In this document: positions 1 through 4,205 of the stretch, piece after piece
Layout of the letters: every line of letters starts with the position of its first letter
Position numbering within the stretch: position 1 is the stretch's first letter
NCBI GenBank assembly: GCA_905236605.1
Contig: CAJORD010000165.1
Location: 1 to 6,146 of the forward strand
Direction: 5' to 3'
DNA: 6,146 nucleotides
Source: an uncultured Synergistales bacterium
GTDB lineage: Bacteria > Synergistota > Synergistia > Synergistales > Aminobacteriaceae
The notes under the pieces: generated by a model
The model's database searches: none
Seen by the model: only the letters and a program-made list of their open reading frames with translations
What the model was told of the DNA's origin: nothing
Position numbers and translations under genes: made by a program

Positions 1-1
1 A

Positions 2-1225
2 CTTTCAACACCACGAATTAAAGCCGCAATGATTGACGGAATTTTATCGACCGGACTTGACGTTATCGACGTAGGACTTGTAACGACACCGATGTTATAT
101 TGGAGCTTAATAAAATTTAATTTCAATGGCGGCGTTATGATAACAGGCTCTCATAATCCTCCGGACATGAACGGCGTAAAACTTTGCTTCGAGCGCGGGA
201 CTCTCTGGGGTCAGGACGTTCAGAATATAAGATTAATCGCCGAGTCTGGAAATTTTGAAAAAGGCGCGGGCAAATTATCACACGCTGACATCAACGACGA
301 ATATATAAAAATGCTTGTGTCAAAATTCGACTTGCCATTTAACAAAAAATTTAAGATAGTTTGTGATTCTGGCAACGGTGCCGCGGGGCCGACTGCAAAA
401 AAATTTTTTGAGTCTTTAGGCTGCGAATGTATTTCTTTATTCGACGAACCCGACGGACATTTCCCGAATCATCACCCAGACCCGCAGAAGCGTGAGAACA
501 TGCAAGCATTAATCGAACGCGTTAAAGCTGAAAATGCTGACGTCGGCTTTGCATTCGATGGCGACGCTGACAGAATAGGAGTCGTTGACGACAAAGGCGA
601 AGTAATTTCCGGCGACAGATTAATGACTTTATATTGGAAAGAAATTTTAGCGACTCACAAGGGCGCGGACGTAATCGTAGAACCGAAATGCAGTTTAGTT
701 TTGCCTGAACTCGCTGAAAAATTCGGCGGCAAAGTTTTATATTGGAAATCCGGACATTCTTTAATCAAAGCTAAAATGCGCGAGATCGGAGCATTATTCG
801 CGGGTGAATATTCCGGGCATATGTTTTTTGCTGATGAATTTTTCGGACATGATGACGCATTCTACGCGGCCGGAAGACTTTTGCGAATTATGTCAAAATT
901 CAAAGAGTCTTTGTCGCGAATGATGCGCGGCGTTCCGATTTATCATTCGACAGAAGAAATTAGAATCCCTTGCGCCGATGATGTCAAATTTCAAATTGCC
1001 GCGAAAATTCAAGAGAAAGCTCAAGCTAAACACCAATGCAGTGTTATCGACGGCGTTAGAATTTTATATCCTGATGGCTGGGGATTAATCCGCGCGTCTA
1101 ACACACAGCCGGTTATGGTCGTTCGATGCGAAGGCAAAACTGAAGAGGCTCTCGAAAAAATTATGAGTGAAATTAAAGATTTATTACTTTTGGAAGGACT
1201 GCCGGATTTCACATGGGCATTCTAA
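2..1225 (+). CDS. Phosphomannomutase/phosphoglucomutase, 5'-truncated by window edge
   Basis: Interconverts hexose 1- and 6-phosphates in the cytoplasm, feeding nucleotide-sugar and envelope polysaccharide synthesis. The frame is open from base 2 and the residues before the ATG at 29 (LSTPRIKAA) fit the family's N-terminal domain, so the true start lies upstream. About 50 of the usual 450-460 residues are missing. Counting from the Met at 29, four alpha-D-phosphohexomutase signatures appear in order: the phosphoserine loop TGSHNPP (Ser41), the metal loop DGDADR (177-182), the sugar loop GEYSGH (259-264) and the phosphate loop RASNTQP (355-361). WKSGHSLIKAKM (239-250) is also typical. All catalytic elements are present, so the enzyme should be active. 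The pattern favours dual-specificity PMM/PGM (AlgC/ManB type) over phosphoglucosamine mutase, but substrate preference cannot be settled from sequence. It overlaps the next gene by 13 nt, implying one operon. Confidence 0.95.
   Translation, partial: LSTPRIKAAMIDGILSTGLDVIDVGLVTTPMLYWSLIKFNFNGGVMITGSHNPPDMNGVKLCFERGTLWGQDVQNIRLIAESGNFEKGAGKLSHADINDEYIKMLVSKFDLPFNKKFKIVCDSGNGAAGPTAKKFFESLGCECISLFDEPDGHFPNHHPDPQKRENMQALIERVKAENADVGFAFDGDADRIGVVDDKGEVISGDRLMTLYWKEILATHKGADVIVEPKCSLVLPELAEKFGGKVLYWKSGHSLIKAKMREIGALFAGEYSGHMFFADEFFGHDDAFYAAGRLLRIMSKFKESLSRMMRGVPIYHSTEEIRIPCADDVKFQIAAKIQEKAQAKHQCSVIDGVRILYPDGWGLIRASNTQPVMVVRCEGKTEEALEKIMSEIKDLLLLEGLPDFTWAF
1192..1198 (+). promoter_or_regulatory. Candidate ribosome binding site for trmB
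   Basis: GGAAGGA lies inside the mutase coding region, 14 nt before the ATG at 1213. The spacing is longer than ideal, but no other in-frame start lies between it and the ATG. The gene may rely partly on coupling to translation of the overlapping mutase. Confidence 0.4.
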
Positions 1226-2154
1226 AAAGCGACGAGGAAGCAGGAATCAAAAACTGCGTTCCTCAATATAAAATCATAATTTCGCCGACTGATTATTTGC
1301 CTCTTGAGGTTTATGAACATACACAACTTGAAATTGGCTTCGGCAACGGCGAATTTACTGTTCAATACGCTAAATTAAATCCCGAAATTTTTTTATACGG
1401 AGTCGAAATTTCTCAATCGTGCGTGCTTCGTTGCGCTCGCCGAGCCGCAGGTCTTGACAATCTCAAAATCATTAACACTGACGCGCGATATATGTTGCGT
1501 GAATTATTTGCCGACGAATCACTTGAGAAAATCATAATGCAGTTTCCTTGCCCTTGGCCCGGTAACGGCAACGCTCATAGACGAGTTACAGCGCGGGATT
1601 TTTCTGACGGACTCGCAGCGGTGTTGAAAGTCGGCGGAGTTTTTGAAATGGTTTCAGATGACGAAGATTATTCGCGTGAAGTCTGGCGCGTTCTTGGAAG
1701 TCATGAAGCACTAACGCCCGAAAATTTTTTGACGAATCCTGAGCGCGCAATCACGACTAAATATGAAAGAAAATGGCTTGAGCAAGGCAAAAATATTTTT
1801 TCATTGACATTCAGAAAGACGAAAGAATTTACAGTTCCACGGAGAACATCACAGGAAATGCACATAAAAATTAAAAATCAGATAACGCAAGACGACATAG
1901 CCGCATTAAAGAATATTTCAGGCAAAGACGAGAATAAAAAATCATTTTGGCGCTTCGGAAAAAATTTTACGGACGGAGAAAGATTTCTATTAGAGACTCT
2001 TACGAGCGACGACGAATTTGAACAGAAATTTTATATTAATATCTCGCCACGCGACGAAGGATTTTTGATTCGCCTTGATAAAACTTCCAGCGCGTTTTTA
2101 ACTCCCGCAGTACGTTCGGCACTGAATGACGCGGCTAATAAACTTATGAAATAG
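1213..2154 (+). CDS. trmB: tRNA (guanine-N7)-methyltransferase with long C-terminal extension
   Basis: Class I SAM-dependent methyltransferase of the TrmB family, which makes m7G at position 46 of the tRNA variable loop. The SAM-binding segment LEIGFGNGEF (39-48) and acidic VEI (64-66) are followed by a DA pair (90-91), the family signature region FPCPWPGNGNAHRR (111-124), SDDEDY (148-153) and TTKYERKWLEQGK (181-193). These match TrmB in order and spacing. Two things are odd. The Asp of the usual FPDPW signature is Cys113 (codon TGC), and the following basic run is shortened to GNGNAHRR. The protein is 313 residues against roughly 210-240 for most TrmB proteins, with about 110 extra residues after 203 that I cannot assign; longer TrmB proteins are known in some deep-branching phyla. 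It overlaps the mutase by 13 nt and ends with TAG one codon before rsmD in the same frame. Confidence 0.87.
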   Translation: MGILKSDEEAGIKNCVPQYKIIISPTDYLPLEVYEHTQLEIGFGNGEFTVQYAKLNPEIFLYGVEISQSCVLRCARRAAGLDNLKIINTDARYMLRELFADESLEKIIMQFPCPWPGNGNAHRRVTARDFSDGLAAVLKVGGVFEMVSDDEDYSREVWRVLGSHEALTPENFLTNPERAITTKYERKWLEQGKNIFSLTFRKTKEFTVPRRTSQEMHIKIKNQITQDDIAALKNISGKDENKKSFWRFGKNFTDGERFLLETLTSDDEFEQKFYINISPRDEGFLIRLDKTSSAFLTPAVRSALNDAANKLMK

Positions 2155-2157
2155 AAC

Positions 2158-2631
2158 ATGAAAGACGTTAGGCCGACTTCTGGAAAAGTTTTGCAAGCGC
2201 TGTTTAATATTCTAGGCGATATTAATGGCGCAAAATTTTTAGATTTATTCGCCGGCACAGGACGCGTAGGACTCGAAGCATTAAATCGCGGCGCGGAGTC
2301 CTGCGTTTTTGTCGAGAGCGTAAGGCCAAGAGCAGACGCAATAAAAAAAATTTCTCCTGAATCTTTAGTTTTGTCGCTCGAAGTCCGGCGTGCAATAACG
2401 TGGCTGACGAAACGCGAAATGAAATTTAATATAATCTTTGCTGATCCGCCTTATAGTTCCGGCTGGTGCGAAGAAATTTTTAAATTGCCGGGGCTCGAAA
2501 AACTTTTTACTGACGATTGCGTATTTATAATTGAACATTCGAGCCGGGAAATTATGAACGTGAACGAAAATTTTGAAATAATTTCCCGGCGTGATTATGG
2601 AGAAACGTGCTTAACGTTTTTGAAGCTTTAG
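2158..2631 (+). CDS. rsmD: 16S rRNA (guanine966-N2)-methyltransferase, short form
   Basis: RsmD-family methyltransferase expected to methylate G966 of 16S rRNA in the assembling small subunit, using SAM. Visible motifs are RPTSGKVLQALFNIL (5-19), the SAM-binding LDLFAGTGRVGLEAL (28-42), acidic VES after strand 2 (52-54), catalytic DPPY (96-99) and the C-terminal YGET (147-150). It has 157 residues where RsmD proteins usually have about 185-200. The customary N-terminal strand resembling RIIxGxxKGR is absent, because the ORF begins directly before RPT and the upstream in-frame codon is trmB's TAG. I chose the ATG at 2158 because nothing further upstream is possible in this frame. No clear Shine-Dalgarno sequence precedes it, so translation is probably coupled to termination of trmB 3 nt upstream. 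Its 3' end overlaps the opposite-strand thioredoxin-like gene by 4 nt. Confidence 0.88.
   Translation: MKDVRPTSGKVLQALFNILGDINGAKFLDLFAGTGRVGLEALNRGAESCVFVESVRPRADAIKKISPESLVLSLEVRRAITWLTKREMKFNIIFADPPYSSGWCEEIFKLPGLEKLFTDDCVFIIEHSSREIMNVNENFEIISRRDYGETCLTFLKL
2543..2590. repeat. Perfect 13-bp inverted repeat (hairpin) in 3' part of rsmD
   Basis: GCCGGGAAATTAT at 2543-2555 is matched exactly by its reverse complement ATAATTTCCCGGC at 2578-2590, with a 22-nt loop. It lies within codons for rsmD residues about 129-145, 41 nt before the rsmD stop and 37 nt beyond the stop of the convergent minus-strand operon. No T-run follows on either strand, so it is not a canonical intrinsic terminator. It could still form a stable RNA hairpin on either transcript and serve as a pause or 3'-end-protecting structure where the two operons converge. 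Confidence 0.6.
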
Positions 2632-2861
2632 AAAAATTTCTCAATTTCTTTTGGCTTGAGGACTTTTCCTGACGCAACTGCCTTTCCGTTGATAATAAGA
2701 GCTGGCATACTCATTAGCCCGAATTTAACTATTTCGCGCATGTCGGTTATATACTCAAATTCGGCTTCAATCGACAGATTAGCGGCTGCCTCTTTAGCAT
2801 TTTTCAGAAGCTCCGCGCATTTTGAGCAACCTCCGCCCAAAACTTTCACATTGACACTCAT
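2628..2861 (-). CDS. Small thioredoxin-like redox-active disulfide protein
   Basis: A 77-residue cytoplasmic protein of the TM0996/MTH895-type thioredoxin-like subfamily ('redox-active disulfide protein 2'). The N-terminal strand VNVKVLGGGCSKC carries the CxxC redox pair (Cys12, Cys15). SMPALIINGK (51-60) holds the expected cis-proline (Pro53) and the following beta hairpin, and the C-terminal helix ends KEIEKFF. The length is normal for the subfamily, which lacks the extra N-terminal strand and helix of classical thioredoxin. There is no signal peptide. It is the last gene of the permease-arsR-thioredoxin operon, 16 nt after arsR, a setting seen for this subfamily in anaerobes. It probably supplies thiol redox chemistry or hands a thiophilic ion to the permease; the exact partner is unknown. 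It is preceded by a near-ideal ribosome binding site. Confidence 0.88.
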   Translation of the reverse strand: MSVNVKVLGGGCSKCAELLKNAKEAAANLSIEAEFEYITDMREIVKFGLMSMPALIINGKAVASGKVLKPKEIEKFF

Positions 2862-2868
2862 AAAAATT

Positions 2869-2874
2869 CCTCCT
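2869..2874 (-). promoter_or_regulatory. Strong ribosome binding site of the thioredoxin-like gene
   Basis: On the minus strand AGGAGG (within AAGGAGGAA) lies 7 nt before the ATG that ends at 2861. This is the best Shine-Dalgarno match in the window and confirms the start codon. It predicts strong translation of this small protein relative to its operon partners. Confidence 0.85.
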
Positions 2875-2877
2875 TAA

Positions 2878-3153
2878 TTAACATTTGCAATTTAATGCGC
2901 TGATGAAATTTCTGAACGCCGTAAGCGTAGCGCAGTTTAGAGCGTAGAGAGTTTTTGTGCCGTCCTTTCTCGTTGTCAGTAAATCGCAATCAGCTAAAAC
3001 TTTCATGTGGTGCGAAAGTGTCGGCTGTGTGATTTTGAAATTTTCCAAAAGTTCGCAAGCGCAAAGCTCGCCACTCGTCAAAAGCTGAACTATTCTAAGA
3101 CGATTAGAATCGCTCAGAGCTTTGCATATTAACGCAACGTCCATAACGTTCAT
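2878..3153 (-). CDS. arsR: ArsR/SmtB-family metalloregulator
   Basis: A 91-residue winged-helix repressor that would leave DNA on binding a thiophilic metal or metalloid. ALSDSNRLRIVQLL (12-25) is the typical first helix pair. GELCACELL (28-36) places a CxC pair (Cys31, Cys33) at the position of the ArsR ELCVCDL metal site. ITQPTLSHHMKVLADCDLL (41-59) is the recognition helix-turn-helix, and RKDGTKTLYAL (62-72) is the wing. Further cysteines are Cys10, Cys56, Cys74 and a terminal CKC (Cys89, Cys91), which could complete an As(III)-type three-thiolate site. A weak AAGGA sits 11 nt before the ATG, and a second in-frame ATG at codon 4 is less well placed. It lies between the permease (59 nt upstream) and the thioredoxin-like gene (16 nt downstream), so it probably autoregulates this operon. 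The inducer cannot be fixed from sequence; a trivalent arsenical is the leading candidate. Confidence 0.92.
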   Translation of the reverse strand: MNVMDVALICKALSDSNRLRIVQLLTSGELCACELLENFKITQPTLSHHMKVLADCDLLTTRKDGTKTLYALNCATLTAFRNFISALNCKC

Positions 3154-3203
3154 GATTTTATAAATCCTTTCTCATACAAAAAAATAATGAAAAATGTTGA
3201 AAG

Positions 3204-3240
3204 TATAGCCGATTATTTAGCAAGTAAAGCTTCGGCTATA
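3204..3240. repeat. Imperfect palindrome spanning the permease stop codon
   Basis: TATAGCCGA (3204-3212) and its exact reverse complement TCGGCTATA (3232-3240) flank an inner TTTA/TAAA pair (3216-3219 and 3225-3228), with symmetric 3-nt mismatched stretches and a 5-nt centre, giving a 37-nt symmetric element. It covers the last codons and stop of the permease gene and the start of the 59-nt gap before arsR. No T-run follows directly on either strand, so a classic terminator is unlikely. It could be an operator for ArsR, an RNA hairpin tuning arsR relative to the permease, or a scar of the event that shortened the permease. A TATACT hexamer at its minus-strand exit (3202-3207) could be part of a weak internal promoter for arsR. 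Confidence 0.55.
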
Positions 3241-4034
3241 GGAATTGTCCCAAAAATGTCCGCGTATATCGGAACGCCTACGACAGTCGCAAGCACAACA
3301 CCAAACGGGTTATCATTGCCAAGTATAATTTTTATAAAATTTTCTGGGATCCAGTTGTGAATCAACGCACCAATCCCAACACCGATTAATATATAGGGGA
3401 AAACGGATTTGAAGGTGTCAAAAACTTTTTCAAGCGAAAAAATTAATCGTTGCTTCATAGTTAATTTTTCATTTTCGATGTCAATGCTGCTGACATTGCT
3501 GTAAACAAATTCTTCGACGTATTGTTCCATGTGAAGCTTTTCAATGATTATTCCGCCAAGTACTGCAAGTAAAAGTCCGATTAATATATACGCTAATGCT
3601 ATCTTTGTTCCGAAGATGCTCATCAATAACACCAAACTGCCGGGATTTATCATAGGTGAAGAAATCAAGAATGAGAATGTCATTCCCAACGGCAGTCCAG
3701 CGCTTGTGAAGCCCATAAATATAGGGATTGAAGAACACGAACAAAACGGAGTCAACGCTCCAAGCAGTGCGCCAATAATGTTCGCTTGTATGCCTCGAAA
3801 ACGTCCCATTATGCGACGACTTCTCTCTGGCGGAAAATAACTCTGAATGAATGACACAATGAAAATTAAAACGCACAACAGGATAGCAATTTTTATAACG
3901 TCATAAACAAAAAATTGAATGCTACCTCCGATTTTTGAATCAAGAGAAAGCCCCCTAGCTTCAAGACATTCACCGATGAATTTATTGAGCCACTTCATGC
4001 CTAAAATTTGTTCCTGAAAAAAATTCCAGTACAT
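3213..4034 (-). CDS. ArsP/COG0701-family permease, probably C-terminally truncated
   Basis: An inner-membrane permease of the DUF318/ArsP_1 family, whose characterised members export trivalent organoarsenicals. The diagnostic TPFCSCSSIPIF lies at 95-106, with Cys98 and Cys100 as likely thiol ligands, and is followed by the conserved FLISSPMINPGS (122-133). Likely membrane segments are about 42-66, 84-106, 113-140, 144-164, 211-229 and 243-267. A cytoplasmic-type charged loop at 165-205 separates the two halves. The second half reaches GVPIYADIFGTIPIAEALLAK and stops. Family members as I know them run on for about 60 residues after this point, with a conserved segment and a last helix pair. 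Here 273 residues are present against about 310-340, and the 59 nt downstream do not encode the missing part in any frame. Function may be impaired or altered. GAAGGAG ends 9 nt before the ATG, supporting the start. It is the first gene of the operon with arsR and the thioredoxin-like gene. Confidence 0.88.
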   Translation of the reverse strand: MYWNFFQEQILGMKWLNKFIGECLEARGLSLDSKIGGSIQFFVYDVIKIAILLCVLIFIVSFIQSYFPPERSRRIMGRFRGIQANIIGALLGALTPFCSCSSIPIFMGFTSAGLPLGMTFSFLISSPMINPGSLVLLMSIFGTKIALAYILIGLLLAVLGGIIIEKLHMEQYVEEFVYSNVSSIDIENEKLTMKQRLIFSLEKVFDTFKSVFPYILIGVGIGALIHNWIPENFIKIILGNDNPFGVVLATVVGVPIYADIFGTIPIAEALLAK

Positions 4035-4043
4035 CTAAGACTA

Positions 4044-4049
4044 CTCCTT
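4044..4049 (-). promoter_or_regulatory. Ribosome binding site of the permease gene
   Basis: AAGGAG on the minus strand (within GAAGGAG) is 9 nt before the ATG ending at 4034. It fixes the permease start. Confidence 0.8.
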
Positions 4050-4062
4050 CATAAAATAAATT

Positions 4063-4080
4063 CATTGATAGCTATCTATG
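4063..4080. promoter_or_regulatory. Palindromic candidate ArsR operator
   Basis: GATAGCTATC (4067-4076) is a perfect 10-bp palindrome. With one mismatched pair it extends to an 18-bp inverted repeat beginning CAT and ending ATG (4063-4080). It lies immediately downstream of the -10 element at 4090-4095, around the predicted transcription start (about 4083) and before the permease ribosome binding site, which is a typical repressor position. Assignment to the ArsR encoded in the operon is inference: no second clear copy was found near arsR. Confidence 0.5.
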
Positions 4081-4089
4081 TTACGAGTG

Positions 4090-4118
4090 AGTATATATTA
4101 ATTATAGATAAGCGTCAA
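4090..4118 (-). promoter_or_regulatory. Sigma-70-type promoter of the permease-arsR-thioredoxin operon
   Basis: Reading the minus strand, TTGACG (4113-4118) is followed after exactly 17 nt by TATACT (4090-4095). Both hexamers are one mismatch from consensus and the spacing is ideal. Transcription would start near 4083, giving a leader of about 50 nt. The ends of this promoter also form a 7-bp inverted repeat, AGTATAT (4090-4096) and ATATACT (4118-4124). Confidence 0.75.
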
Positions 4119-4149
4119 TATACTTTGAAACAACATAAAATTTTTATTT

Positions 4150-4158
4150 TGTTATAAT
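4150..4158 (+). promoter_or_regulatory. Extended -10 promoter element for the MATE gene
   Basis: TGTTATAAT contains a perfect TATAAT (4153-4158) with the TGn extension. No good -35 box sits 16-18 nt upstream; TTGAAA at 4125-4130 is 22 nt away, too far for a standard promoter. Extended -10 elements can work without a -35. A start near 4165 would leave a leader of about 40 nt to the TTG at 4206. It is back-to-back with the divergent permease promoter. Confidence 0.6.
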
Positions 4159-4190
4159 CACCTCGTTTTTGAAAATAATTAAAATTTTTG

Positions 4191-4196
4191 AGAGGG
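4191..4196 (+). promoter_or_regulatory. Ribosome binding site deciding the MATE start
   Basis: AGAGGG ends 9 nt before the TTG at 4206. The other in-frame TTG at 4188 overlaps this site and has only A/T-rich sequence before it, so initiation at 4206 is favoured. Confidence 0.65.
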
Positions 4197-4205
4197 CGAT
4201 TTATT

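Noticed and set aside
1021..1212. Open frame on the minus strand inside the mutase gene
   Set aside because: Lies entirely opposite a clearly conserved coding region holding the phosphate loop; no ribosome binding site or family resemblance.
2031..2258. Minus-strand frame across the trmB/rsmD junction
   Set aside because: Antisense to two recognised genes; composition is that of a reversed coding frame and nothing is recognisable.
2656..2877. Plus-strand frame opposite the thioredoxin-like gene
   Set aside because: The minus-strand gene has a perfect ribosome binding site, CxxC and cis-Pro; this frame is its shadow.
3154..3212. Intrinsic terminator between the permease and arsR
   Set aside because: The palindrome here is not followed by a T-run on the minus strand; the T-rich stretch is some 10-25 nt further on and interrupted.
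3541..3876. Open frames on both strands within the permease gene
   Set aside because: Both overlap the TPFCSCSS-containing permease sequence in other frames and show no features of their own.
2628..4034. A full ars resistance operon (arsB/acr3, arsC, arsM)
   Set aside because: Only a COG0701-type permease, ArsR and a thioredoxin-like protein are present; no arsenate reductase or arsenite methyltransferase in the window.
4125..4158. TTGAAA with TATAAT as a standard MATE promoter
   Set aside because: The spacer is 22 nt, too long for a sigma-70 pair; only the extended -10 is kept.
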